This document shows positions 1-9,525 of a stretch of DNA of 64,000 bases, piece after piece. Below the pieces are notes generated by a model. It saw only the letters and a list, made by a program, of their open reading frames with translations, was not told where the DNA came from and searched no databases. Every line of letters starts with the position of its first letter. The stretch's first letter is position 1. Source of the DNA: Blastomussa wellsi (taxonomy: Eukaryota; Cnidaria; Anthozoa; Scleractinia; Plerogyridae); the NCBI GenBank assembly GCA_947652115.1, contig OX393566.1:12920397-12984396 (forward strand), given 5' to 3'. The position numbers were made by a program, and so were the translations under genes.

Positions 1-35
1 CTCAGAGAGATTTTTCTGTTTTTTTCTCTCAAAGT

Positions 36-600
36 TTAGTTCAAATTTGTGCTGGACGCCACCAGTTTTTTCGAAACTCTTGCAGAACCTGTTTTTTTAT
101 CTTTTCAATATCTGGCTGGCGTAAATCGGTCTGTTTTTTCGCGAAGTTTGAGCGCAAAGTCTCTTTGAGTTCGCGATATTTCTGCATTTCACGTGTTATT
201 TGTTTAAACTCTGAGTCGGAAACATTGTTATCTTCAAGAGCTTGAGAGACAGAGCTTTTTATTGAGTCATGCTTTGCTTCTTGTTAACAACTGACAGGCC
301 TGTGGAAGCAAACCCTGAAATGGCTGCTATTCCTGCTATAGGCGCTCCGACCACAATTCCGACACCAGTGAGTGAAGTTGCAACGGCCCCAGAAGACAGG
401 GCAACAGATATAGCGCCAAGAGAGACCACGTAATAGTGAATCACTTTACGAGCTTTTTTGTACTTTTTTAACACAAGCCTGTAATGCTCTGCCTCATCAG
501 CTATTTCTTTTTCAATTTTGATGATCTCAGTTATCCAGAAATTTTCTGGGGTTCTCGAGAGGGGTAGCTCTGGATAAATATTATCAGGCGGAGCACTTGG
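36..600 (-). pseudogene. Polinton accessory gene X (hydrophobic/coiled), copy A
   Basis: This is the homologue of the 198-residue gene at 32,920-33,516. The readable middle part (259-474) has a basic stretch, then a long Gly/Ala/Val/Ser-rich hydrophobic segment that could span a membrane, as in the intact copy. It is broken. The start codon is gone because a short deletion fuses it to the end of gene Y at about 607, and the frame changes after the hydrophobic segment. The stop corresponds to 36-38. I know this protein type as a common unnamed companion of cnidarian Polintons. Its function is unknown to me; a virion or membrane role is only a guess. Confidence 0.6.
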
Positions 601-606
601 TAGTGG

Positions 607-1258
607 TTAATCGTTAAAATCAAATAGCTGACCGTCATCATCTTTTACTGAAAGCGTTACGCTGTTTACATATTTGCCTGTCGAAGCGTCACGAAAGTTT
701 TGCTTTTTGGCCATTTGATAGTGGACTTTTTCGAAAGCTCCCCTCCAAGGTCAAACTTTGCATGAAGGGTTGAAGCCTTACCATTTACCAAATTTTGATG
801 GCGGTCAACCAAGTCGCAATGAACAAAGTAAGTACTCGGTGTTCTAAGCCGCTTGATGAAAGTTCTAAACATCAATACGCGGGATATGCCAAGAAAATTG
901 GCTAAGTCACTGTCAATATTTATTTTTTTATTTTCAAAGTTGTTAATTACCATTGCACCAACTGGTGAATATATGTGAGTGGGTAGTTTTATACCAAATT
1001 TAGCAAAAGCGTTTTCTATATTTTGAGCAATACTTTCAAGAGTGTAATACCCTCTGGGGATAGTAATGGGAACAGAACGTCTACCTTCTGGATCAGAAAT
1101 TACCCCATCGTTTTTCAAATTATTCCACGAATTATAAAGCTAATAGGACAACAGCCTTACGAGAGTGGCCTCTGGAATCGGGTTGTCAAAATTGACGGTG
1201 CATGGATTAGAAGTCATAGAAATAGTAAGCACAACCATTTTTTTTTTGTTGCACATAA
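607..1258 (-). pseudogene. Polinton gene Y, candidate minor capsid (penton-like) protein, copy A
   Basis: Frame 1118-666 carries a segment with the signature VPITIPRGYYTLESIAQNIE, followed by a hydrophobic strand-rich region. This reads like Polinton minor-capsid proteins, in which an early FDNPI-type strand is followed by an I-x-IP-x-G-x-Y segment. The upstream part, up to about 1,258, matches the N-terminus of copy B at 32,237 but has a poly-A length change and an in-frame stop at about 1,140. The 3' end is cut: the last ten or so codons of copy B are missing and a stop follows FDFND at 607-609. It is divergent from gene Z at 1,294, with a short shared upstream region of about 35 bp. The penton assignment is inference from the motif pattern. 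Confidence 0.5.
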
Positions 1259-1293
1259 ATTTCCAATTAAAAAATAATGGGGAGTAATAAGAG

Positions 1294-2545
1294 ATGAAGA
1301 TCATCAAAACCGCACGTACACAATCAGATTCTGTTGCATTTGACTATCTCAAAAAAAGAGCGCAGTCTGCCAACGTCATAAAATGGAATCAAAACCCCGA
1401 GGCGAACGTGAAGGTTGCACAAGCCAAGGCTTGGGCGCCTTTTTCTGCACGTTTTCCGAGGGCCAACAGAAGCAAATTTGTAGCACAGACAATTTTAGCG
1501 TTGGACCACACAGCAACAGCTGAAATATTTTACAAAGAGGGTGAAGGCAGTCTGCAAAGCATCTTCGGTTCAGACCGCAAATATTGGAGTACAGACACGA
1601 AAAGCGTGCTGGGTTTGGATGACGTCGGTGGCTTCCCTTACCAGTTATCGCCCAGTGCAGTAAAAAGTTCGCTGCCGGTTCCAGCAGTTGAATTTCAAGA
1701 CGCTGCACCAAGTTTGAAGAAAATATTCAACACCTCAATAAATATTTATGTAATGCCTGACCAGTATTTTACAACAAAGTTCAGAGAGATATTTCAAAAG
1801 GAACAGATAAAGTTTGAAACGTCAAAGCCTGCAAAAAAATGGCTTGCGGGGCCAGATCAATCTTTCTGGTAACAGCAGCTGAACTTTGCAGTTTGGTGTG
1901 CGAGGACAGGTAGCGGAATCTCACGTGAAGTATTTGACAAAGATCACACAACGCTGAATCTGCCGCCACAGCTCGGAGGCATCCAATGCTTCAGCGCATT
2001 GCCGGGCGACCCAACATTCACTCAGATTAACATCCATTACGACGTGGCTTCTTACAAAAGATTGTGCGCAGAGTTCGGTGTTGACCCGTCAACCGATTTT
2101 CGCTTCACGTACGGGGCAAACCATGGGCTGGGAAGTGTTTATATTTGTTGCAGCGACCCTTTCATACTGGACGTGCCCTATCCATCGGCAAAAGCAAAAT
2201 TCAACGACGAGGCCCAAAGGCATCAGAAAAGGGAATTTCAGTATGCTTCATAAGAAACGACGCCATGGAAGAGTAATTCAATTGGTTCGCACCCAAAACC
2301 TCAGCAGGTTTGACCCAGGCAGGGCTTTCACATATCAATCAGTGAATTGAAGCCTTTGCGTATTGCATATTGGGCCGCAAGTCAACATGAGAAGCAACAT
2401 TCTTGGTGCTGGACGCAGAGCAAAAGAAGCCCAGAGTGAGTTCCTTGTCTTGGTGGAAGATGCTATAAGGCAGCCTGACCTGGCAAAAAGCGTGCAGCGT
2501 TATCAGCTGGTGGTGATGTTGTTGTATAACAAAATGTGGAAAGTA
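1294..2545 (+). pseudogene. Polinton accessory gene Z, copy A
   Basis: The first open part (192 codons from ATG 1,294) matches copy B on the minus strand at 32,209-30,612, beginning with a DSVAFDYL.KRAQSA segment. A nonsense codon after SFW at 1,870-1,872 interrupts it, and reading resumes in FAVWCARTG and FTQINIHYDVASYKRLCAEFG. Relative to copy B, about 20 codons are missing near 1,965, and there are further frameshifts at about 2,250 and 2,350. It ends abruptly near 2,540, where the capsid/ATPase block should follow, so its C-terminal membrane anchor (present in copy B) is lost. I recognise the family as cnidarian Polinton-associated but know no function. Its position between coiled-coil and capsid-like genes suggests a virion component. 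Confidence 0.6.
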
Positions 2546-2705
2546 CCAGACTTCTAACAGTTAGTGATAAGCATCACAGCCGTTTCAGGCATTGGCTTTG
2601 TTTGGGGGGTATACACGTACAATTGCCTTAAAACTATCTTTTGGATAGCCAAAAATCCTGATCATTTCGAAGAAGTAAAGAAGGCAAGGAATAATTTCAA
2701 TTAAA
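2546..2705 (+). pseudogene. Small Polinton membrane protein TM1, 5'-truncated
   Basis: An open frame running into a TAA at 2,703-2,705 encodes a hydrophobic helix (ITAVSGIGFVWGVYTYN) followed by a charged tail ending in KKARNNFN. The hydrophobic part aligns with the small gene at 25,799-25,713 of Polinton B (IAAVTRIGFGLGVITYE), which starts with ATG. Here the start is lost at the deletion junction with gene Z. It is probably a single-pass membrane protein of fewer than 60 residues. The two truncated copies are complementary: this one keeps the C-terminus and the B copy keeps the N-terminus. Confidence 0.5.
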
Positions 2706-2731
2706 TATTTTTTCTCTTATCTATAACCAAC

Positions 2732-2953
2732 ATGTCCGACAACAAGCTCGTGAAAACAGTCATGGATGCCGCCATCCTTACCGGCCTCGCTGCTGCCATA
2801 GGCTGGGTTGCCAAAAAAACGTTCAAAAAAAGTTTTACAGGTGACCCTTCTAATTCTATCGAAAACTATGCAATGTTCACAGCTGTTATGGCGGGGAGCG
2901 TTGCGCTCAAACAGTACCTGGAGGACCAGAAAATCCTTCCCACCAACGTCTAA
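2732..2953 (+). CDS. Small Polinton membrane protein TM2 (73 aa)
   Basis: This is a complete short frame from ATG to TAA encoding 73 residues. Residues 7-26 form a hydrophobic Ala/Gly-rich helix (DAAILTGLAAAIGWVAKK), followed by a basic patch, then a second moderately hydrophobic helix (MFTAVMAGSVALKQYL). The start is chosen because it is the first ATG after the AT-rich spacer and the frame is uninterrupted. It sits 27 bp after TM1 and 46 bp before TM3 on the same strand, upstream of integrase, so the genes look like one transcription unit. I recognise it as recurrent in cnidarian Polintons. Its function is unknown; a small virion membrane protein is possible. Confidence 0.6.
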   Translation: MSDNKLVKTVMDAAILTGLAAAIGWVAKKTFKKSFTGDPSNSIENYAMFTAVMAGSVALKQYLEDQKILPTNV

Positions 2954-2998
2954 AATGCTGTATTTGAAACTACTTCTGATAATATATAATCACGAAGC

Positions 2999-3391
2999 AT
3001 GGCAAGTATCGCAATAATGGTTGGCGGGGCTGTGTTGAACGCAGCGGCTCTTATCGGTGATAATTATCTCGCGAGGGCTTTTCGGGGCGGTGACAAAGCA
3101 GTGCAAGAAGAAAAAGTGCGCCATGATAAAGCTCTCAAGGCGTATCAAGCTGCATACGCAAAATACACACATGACCGCACCAAACTTCTCGACTGGGTTG
3201 CGACAAACGCGCAAATAAAGGAGGAGGCCAAGCAGAACTTCACCAACACTGACTACGCCTTCAAACACCTCCCAAAGAGCCCAAGTTCTCTGATTTCTAT
3301 CAGCCAAGCGAGCAGCAGAAAAATGGTGAACTCGCGTTCGTGGGCGCCGGGGCGCTCGCTTTGGGTTACGCAGCCTTCCGGTTCCTTTAAA
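2999..3391 (+). pseudogene. Polinton membrane protein TM3 (one frameshift)
   Basis: It starts at ATG 2,999 with a hydrophobic N-terminus (MASIAIMVGGAVLNAAALIG). A long charged helical segment of alternating Lys/Asp/Glu/Ala (about residues 30-80) follows, then a segment containing TNTDYAFK. A single frameshift near 3,265-3,280 moves the natural C-terminus into another frame. There the sequence reads KFSDFYQPSEQQ and then a terminal helix, FVGAGALALGYAAFRFL, with a stop at 3,389-3,391. Without the frameshift it would be about 130 residues, anchored at both ends. It ends 24 bp before the integrase start. Function unknown. Confidence 0.6.
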
Positions 3392-3415
3392 CTTTTTTCT
3401 CCTTACTAATATAGC

Positions 3416-4407
3416 GTGATGAATGCAAAACTCGCAAAGATATACTACGGCCCTGGGGGATATTGGAAAGGCATTGCCACTATCAAAAAATTATCCGAGG
3501 CCGCCAAGGTACCGGAAGACACCGCAAAAAAGTGGCTGGCCAAGCAAGCCCTCTGGCAGATATACCTGCCCGCTCCGAGGTGCATTCCTCGACCAAAATT
3601 CGACGTGTCCACACCCAACGCGGTCCACCAAGCGGACCTTCTTTTTCTGCCACACGACAAACTGCCCCGCGGGTGCAAAGTTTTCAAATACGCGCTGACC
3701 GTTGTCGACGTGGCCAGCCGCTGCAAAGAGGCCGAACCCCTGACTTCGAAAAATTCTGATGAGCTCGCCCAGGCCTTTCAGAAGATTTACAAGCACGCAC
3801 CTCTCAAATGGCCTATACTGCTGCAGGTTGACCCCGGGCGCGAATTCATCGGCACTGTTACAAAAGACATGGAAAATCACAAAACCTATATCCGACGCGG
3901 GCGCGTTGACATTCACCGCGACCATGCCATTGTTGAACGTTTCAACCGCACCCTGAACGATTGTTCGGGCACCAGTACGCCGTGGAAATGCGACTCCCTG
4001 AGAGCCATCGGTCCACTGCGTGGGTGAAAAGGCTTCCTGAAGTTGTTTTGGCCTTAAACAACGAGGTAACAAGCCTTACCGGCAAGAAGCCCGAAGTCCC
4101 CATCAAAGAAAAAGCTGTTTATGCAAGGCCATCAACATTTTATTCAAGGCCTGTTGGAAAGGTCGAAAAAATCCTGCCCTCTCTTGTCCAAGTTCGTTGT
4201 CTCTACCAACCCGGCGAGCTTGAAGGTGGTGTAAAAAGAGCCACAGATCCAATCTGGTCGTTGAAAGTTTACAACATTGAAAGATCTTTTACCAAACCAA
4301 ATCAACCCGTTCTCTACTATTTGCACGATGGGCCCAAGCACTGCTTTGTGCGTGAAGAGCTGCTGGTTGTCCCTCCAAACACACAGTTACCCCCAGAGCA
4401 ACTCTAA
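3416..4407 (+). pseudogene. Polinton retroviral-type (DDE) integrase, copy A, one frameshift
   Basis: This catalyses insertion of the element into host DNA. An N-terminal helical domain with a helix-turn-helix flavour (IKKLSEAAKVPEDTAKKWLA) is followed by the catalytic core. The acidic triad is readable: Asp in HQADLLFLP, Asp in LQVDPGREF and Glu in AIVERFNRT, about 35 residues after the second Asp. A frameshift after RTLN at about 3,957 moves the remainder to another frame (from 3,961 to TAA 4,405-4,407). That part contains the C-terminal chromodomain-like segment (VLYYLHDGPKHCFVREELL). Its TAA overlaps the stop of the converging polymerase by two bases. All catalytic residues are present, so it is recently broken. 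Confidence 0.85.
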
Positions 4408-5133
4408 CAAAATGCTGACAAATCAACATCTGCCAATAAAGCTTCTAACCCTGCGAGCGACTCTATTTCAGCATCTGTCAATAAAGGCCTGGTGTATCCG
4501 TAAGCATTTGTATGGATCCCATCATCTGCTATCCAGCATTTTGAATCAAACGCGGACAGCGAAATTTTGTTTAAGTGCATGCCATATATCTCATGCCCCT
4601 CACTTCGAAGAATGTTCATTCCGTGCCATAAGTGTTTCGCACCTAAAAGCGTTTCCTTGTACTGTTCATGCATTATTTGTTTCTCGACAACGCACTTTTT
4701 TACGCCCTTCGCTTTTTGATGTTTTTTCGTCCGCCCTCAGAATCGAGTACATTTTCGACCTCAGACACACGCACTCTGCTATCGGCGTTCCAGCACATTC
4801 ATCTTTCATCTTGCCCAAGGCCTTTTTGTTGGCGTTTGAGTGTAGTGGCTGCTGCTTCGGGTAATAAAGAAAATTGTTTCTTTCAATGTCTTTGTAGACG
4901 TCATCCGTTTCTATCTCAAGCAAAAGGCTGTCGGTGTCTGTGTACAAAAGCTCGCACTTTGGGCCGTATTGTTTTTTAAGCTTGTTGTAGAAAAAGTCAT
5001 ACATCAGGATCTTGCGGTTGTCAAGGATGTTCATGCCCGTGTAAACAGGTTTATTCAGCAGCAGCTTGCTTTTATGCATGTGGATCCCCGCCATGTTGTT
5101 TGTAAATTCGGCAAACCTTGAGTACAAAGGAAT

Positions 5134-5575
5134 AGAGGGTGTAAGTTTCTAAAGAAACTGTGGTGCTGGGTCGGTGGGAAGTATAACAATATGATTTGGT
5201 TTTATCAACTGGGTTGATAATGTCAATTGGCCACCATAAAGAGATTCAAGTGCTGACGTTTCTAGCGTTAGCCCTTCGTCGGAGCGAATCAAGGAATTGT
5301 GCGTTGTGTGTCTTTATATACAGAAAGATGGAGCTTCGCTATTGGCTGGTGCCTGGTAACGTGAAAACTTCGGAATAAATTAGTTGAATGAAAAGCGTTC
5401 GTTGATACCGTGAGGATTAAGAGTGCCGATTTGAAAAATAAATTTTTGTTCTAGAGTTTTACGGCTTTCCGTGTTTCCTTGGTGAAGGGAAAGGCCGCAG
5501 ACTGCCATATGTTGCTTAGAATGATTTGGGAGATTGAAGTGTCTCGCAACCGGTTTCGATGCATTTTTGAGTACA
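5134..5575 (-). mobile_element. Penelope-like element 3' fragment inside the polymerase
   Basis: A 13-bp direct repeat (TTGAGTACAAAGG) ends at about 5,131 on one side and begins at about 5,565 on the other, which marks a target duplication. The minus strand decodes a tail containing KFIFQIGTLNPHGINERFS, which I recognise as the C-terminal region of cnidarian Penelope-like polyproteins. It is followed by a noncoding tail ending in GTTTCTTTAGAAAC-type sequence. A shorter relative lies at 46,347-46,500. It is 5'-truncated, so no reverse transcriptase is present. Confidence 0.65.
5251..5286 (-). ncRNA. Candidate minimal hammerhead ribozyme core (Penelope-like)
   Basis: On the minus strand the order CYGACGA, a short GC-rich hairpin (AGGGCTAACGCT), GAAA and CGTC resembles the minimal hammerhead cores known in Penelope-like elements. 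The first core base differs (CCGACGA) and helix III would be only the palindromic ACGT. Self-cleavage is not shown by sequence alone. Confidence 0.4.
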
Positions 5576-6705
5576 AAGGGCTGGCAACCAATTTCCTTAT
5601 TTTGTCCCTCTCGTTGCTGTGCACGATTTTTATGTCAACACGGTTGTGCAGGTTTTCCATGGTTTTGCCGAAAACTGAGTTGTTCATGAGCTTGTAAAAG
5701 TTCTTTTCAAAGTCGCACTTAGCATTTTTGCTGAACTCAGTATTCATCCTGATGTATGGCTCCATCCAGCATTCTTGTTCGAACTCGAGCACCCTGTGCA
5801 CGCGTTTTAGTTTCATGCCCTGCTTCAGATAAAACTGAAGGTTTCTGTAACGAATGACATTGTTGTTTTTGTCTTTGAGTGTCATCAGCAGCTTCTTGCT
5901 GTCCGGGGGGGGGGGGTTAAATCCAGGTCTTTCATTAAATTCTTTTGGTAGTCCGACATCCATTCCTTTTTCACGACTTTTTTCTCCGGTGCCAGGGGAT
6001 AGCTGTTGTGTTCCTCGTGCAGTTCTGTGGAATATTCAAGATCAACCTCGAGAATCCACCCATTCTTCGCGTTCTCTTTTTTATTGAGGATCTCCTGGTC
6101 TGTGGGCATAACGTGTTTCCATTTGAAATCTCTTTTGGGAAGGGGCTTGCTCATTGCCCATCCGTAAAGGTTGTTTGCGTCGAGATACATAATATATTTT
6201 TTCGGTTTGCTGGGGTCGTAGTCAGGCAGCAAGGGGTTGTTTGCCTTGGTGTACCTCTTGCTTACCATCAAGATTCCACCACGCATTCCACTTTCCACAA
6301 AGAGATGCATTTCAAGGTCTGTGAATAACTCCAGCTCGACTCCCGTCTTTTTCAAGAGCGCGTCCCAGCTCAGGCCTGGCAACGTGTAATAATGTGCCGG
6401 ATCTAACCCGTACTGCTCTTGGCACAGGTTTCGGAAGTTCTCGAAAACATCAGCCAGCAGGGCGACATCAGTTTTCACGTAAAGATCGTGATAGTCGCCC
6501 AGCGTTTTGCATCCGAAAGCCTCCCAGACCCTCTGCAGGTGAGCGTACTCTTCGTCCGTTATTTGCTCGTCATTCAGTTTGCTGTAAAAAATCTGCTTGC
6601 CAGGCAGCCTTGTCTCACTGAATACTCGTAAGGGTAGATCCCCTTTTTGTAAAGCAGTTCGCTGTCTTCTGAGATGTTTGATGTTATTTTTAATGACTCC
6701 TAAAA

Positions 6706-6792
6706 TTTGGTTGTAAAAAAATGCGCTCTAGCAACTCTGCTTGACCCGCAGGCCCACGCATTTTGTCTGTTTGCATTATTTATTTTGCTCTC
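6706..6792. other. Unassigned spacer
   Basis: A short AT-rich stretch lies between the broken polymerase and the hairpin. I see no gene or motif in it. Confidence 0.4.
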
Positions 6793-6977
6793 ACACACAT
6801 GTAAACTACTGGTTTCTGGCCCAGCAAGTTTGCAATTTGTTTTCTTATCGCTTAAAGCCGTTTTTTCGCTAAACGAGGTGACATTTTGGAGCCAAGTTTA
6901 GCGAAAAAAATGGCTTTCGGTGATAAGAAAACAAATTGCAAACTTGCTAGGCCAGAACCAGTAGTTTACATGTGTGA
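6793..6977. repeat. Near-perfect hairpin, arms of about 80 bp
   Basis: The left arm begins CACACATGTAAACTACTGG and the right arm ends CCAGTAGTTTACATGTGTG. The arms stay complementary through the AAACAAATTGCAAACTTGC segment to a loop of about 20 nt centred near 6,885. It looks like a small foldback MITE. No coding capacity and no clear target duplication are visible. Confidence 0.75.
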
Positions 6978-6984
6978 ATCACAG

Positions 6985-7160
6985 ATTCTAATCTGTGTTT
7001 ATATTGCGGTAGCCAAGAAACCTTACAGCATCTGTTAGTGGGTTGCCAACGCTGAAGACCTTGTTTTCTGATGTTTTAACTTGGTGGAATTCCAATTCGC
7101 CTTCTAACATCGTATTCGATGAAATTGAGATTTTGTATGGTTACGGTGCTGGAGACAACA
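6985..7160 (+). pseudogene. L1/Tx1-like LINE ORF2 C-terminal fragment (5' piece)
   Basis: The plus strand decodes a zinc-knuckle-like segment, CLYCGSQETLQHLLVGCQ, typical of the region after the reverse transcriptase in LINE ORF2 proteins. After a frameshift it reads IVFDEIEILYGYGAGDN. The reading is cut at about 7,160 by a LINE in the other orientation and appears to resume at about 9,187. Confidence 0.5.
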
Positions 7161-9186
7161 AACAACAACAAAATTTTATTGGTTAGAAATATAAGTAATT
7201 ACATTAGTTTCCCCCCGCAAATAGCTTACAAACTAATCGAGGCGGGGAGATCTAAAGACATTTTACAAATACAAGGTTTATCTTTTGATGGACTAAATAA
7301 CAGAGAAAACACTACTATACAATACATAGAATAGACTAACATAAAACAAAAACAAATATATTAAGCTTACAAAAAGAGGCTAACCTAAAGTATTAAATAA
7401 CTTAATAAGACGGGAGACTTCGACATAATTATCTTCAGACCGCAAGAAATTTAGTAACAATTCCTTTATCTTTTTACGAAAGGACGAACGTTTAAGTAGT
7501 TTAATCGAATAAGGAATAGAGTTCCAAATTTGGGCGCCGATTCTCAAGAAAAAGGCGTACATTTTATCGGTTCTAGAAAACTTAACGTAAAACGACTCGC
7601 TAGAGACAGATCTTGTTCTGTAGTTATGAATCTGACTTGTTTTAACGAACTGATTGAGTATACTAACTGGTGCTGTCTGTCTGTTGATATCATACAATAA
7701 ATAGCTACAATCTCTGAAAAATAGGCTAGGTAGGGGAAGGCAATTCAATTTGAGAAAGAAGGGTACTGTGTGTTCCTTAGACTTACTGAAATAAATAAGA
7801 CGTAAGGCCCGTTTTTTTTTAATTTAAGATCTTTCTTTGAATTTCAAGGCACAATTTCCCCAAGCACAAACACCATAAGTTAAGTAAGGAACGATTAGTG
7901 AGTTGTAAATTGAAAGTAAAACACGACGCGGGACGTAATGTCGAATCTTGGCTATAATTCCTATTGACTTGCTGATTTTGTGGCAGATAGATTCTATGTG
8001 ATATTTCCATGAAAGATTTGAATCAATCATTAAGCCAAGATAGTTTGCATAGTCTTTCATTTCAAGGTTTGCGTAGGTATTAGTCAGGGGGTCAAAAATT
8101 CTAATCCTTGGTATGAAAGACATATTCTTTTGCCGGGGACGAAAGATTACAAAGTTTGATTTTTTTATGTTCAGAGACAGTTTGTTGGCCTTGAGCCATT
8201 CGTTGACGTTGCCAAGCTCGCGATTAACAAGAGACTCGAGTTCCTTTAAGTTGTTATTTGCAAGTATTATACTGGTATCGTCAGCAAATAGATAGAAGGC
8301 AAATAACGACGAGGATTTGTAAATATCATTAATGTACAGAAGGAACAAGAGTGGCCCAAGGACTGAGCCTTGTGGCACCCCGCACAAGGTCGTCTCAGCC
8401 TCAGACACAACATTATTAACTTCGGTATATTGCTTTCGATCAGTTAGGTATGATCTGAACCAGGAGTTAATTACACCTCTAACACCATAATTTTCAAGTT
8501 TAGCTAACAGAATCTCATGGTTAACAGTATCAAAAGCCTTCTTGAGATCGATGAAAACACCACACGAAAATTTACCGTTGTCCATATTTTGGAGAATTGT
8601 GTTAACAATATCAAGTATAGCATGCTGAGTACTGTGTTTACTGCGAAAACCACATTGCTGATCATAAAGAATGTTGCAATCTTTAACAAACTTGGTAAGT
8701 CTAGAGTACATAAGTTTTTCAAAAATCCTGTTGTAAATCGAAAGCAGTGAAATAGGTCGATAGTTTTCAGGCAGAGAGTCATCTTCGTCCTTTAATATTG
8801 GGATAATCTTAGCACGTTTTAGGCTAGAGGTGCGGATATGACTCCATTTGCCAATTTCAGTAGCTTAACTGGAGATGAGTAGAGGCCATCGGCCTTGTTA
8901 TCTTGCAAAGTTGAAATTTCTAAATTAATATCTTCCAGAATAATAGGATCATAGAAGAAAGTGCGATTAAGTGGTGGATCTAAATAATCAGAGAATGTAT
9001 TTAAGGTCTGAGGAATTTTAGAAGCCAGTTTGCACCCAACAGTGGCGAAATATCTGTTAAAAATATTGCTTATTTCCTTCGGGACACTAGTTGGAACCTC
9101 ATTCGGAATTGAGCATATAAAGTTAATTGGTTTGCGCTTGTTTTCTCTTAAATTATAAATTAGGTGTTTTCTCTTAAATTATTACC
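7160..9186 (-). mobile_element. CR1/L2-like LINE, 5'-truncated
   Basis: This non-LTR retrotransposon lies on the minus strand. It holds most of a reverse transcriptase and its C-terminal tail, followed by a 3' end with a CAA/TTG microsatellite at about 7,157-7,180. It lies inside the plus-strand LINE whose pieces flank it (6,985-7,160 and 9,187-9,510). The 5' part, including the endonuclease, is absent. Confidence 0.75.
7380..9180 (-). pseudogene. LINE reverse transcriptase (CR1/L2-like)
   Basis: The longest frame (8711-7824, 295 codons) contains the reverse transcriptase motifs in order: GFRSKHSTQHAILDIV, CGVFIDLKKAFDTVNHEIL, GVPQGSVLGPLLFLLYINDI, FYLFADDTSII (catalytic ADD) and the thumb-region YANYLGLMIDSNLSW. 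Upstream frames continue to about 9,180 with LPENYRPISLLSI. Downstream, after a frameshift at about 7,830, frame 7748-7380 gives the C-terminal RIGAQIWNSIP segment typical of this group. It is broken by frameshifts and at least one stop, so it is inactive. Confidence 0.8.
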
Positions 9187-9510
9187 TCTTAATTGCAAAA
9201 TTTCACATTAGCAGATACAAAACAGATTCCAAATCCCCTGCTTTTGCAGCCTTTATAGCATTATTGAAAGAAAAACTACTCGTATACAAAGCGGCTACTC
9301 TAGTAAACTTTGCAAAAAAGACTTTACAAAAATTTCAAACAAGATGGGCAACTCTCTCACCCTTGTTAGATAGTTAACTCTTGCTTGTTATTGTTAGTAT
9401 TATTATTTTATTTCTTTTTTGACCGCTTTTTTAGCTTAATATAATTTATTAATTAAAACACTGTAATTGTTGTAAATATTGTAAAGTGTGCTTAACAAAA
9501 TAAAAAAAAT
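9187..9510 (+). pseudogene. L1/Tx1-like LINE ORF2 C-terminus and 3' tail (3' piece)
   Basis: The plus strand reads an uninterrupted terminal segment containing AFAALLKEKLL-like and TLQKFQTRWATLSPLLDS sequence, ending in TAA near 9,376. An AT-rich 3' region and a short A-rich end at about 9,500-9,511 follow. In position and sense it continues the fragment at 6,985-7,160, which implies that the minus-strand LINE landed inside it. Confidence 0.45.
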
Positions 9511-9525
9511 GATGCAACCGACCAA

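Larger units (their letters stand above)
1..6705. mobile_element. Polinton/Maverick A, partial and internally deleted
   Basis: This block carries Polinton hallmark genes: a retroviral-type integrase and a protein-primed B-family DNA polymerase converging on each other. They are preceded by three small membrane proteins and by accessory genes Z, Y and X, which are also found in Polinton B at 30.6-33.5 kb in the opposite orientation. The left end lies outside the window, so no terminal repeat is visible. The right end is a truncation inside the polymerase at about 6,705. Compared with Polinton B, the coiled-coil, capsid and ATPase block that should lie between Z and the first small membrane gene is missing at about 2,540. 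A Penelope-like fragment is inserted at 5,134-5,575. Confidence 0.88.
4404..6705 (-). pseudogene. Protein-primed B-family DNA polymerase, type 1, copy A (3' two thirds)
   Basis: This copies the Polinton genome. Motif A reads YLDANNLYGWAMSKPLP (frame 6478-5885), motif B FYKLMNNSVFGKTMEN (frame 5963-5576) and motif C YTDTDSLLLEIETDD (frame 5127-4666), so the catalytic acidic residues are present. It ends in LADVDLSAFC before a stop at 4,404-4,406. Damage includes a run of 12 G at 5,905-5,916 that shifts the frame, a Penelope-like insertion at 5,134-5,575, further frameshifts around 4,670 and upstream of 6,480, and complete loss of the exonuclease half beyond 6,705. Copy C at 50,290-52,935 supplies the matching N-terminal region. 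Confidence 0.85.

Noticed and set aside
3445..4072. Long minus-strand frames opposite the integrase
   Set aside because: They are antisense shadows of the plus-strand integrase, which carries the catalytic residues.
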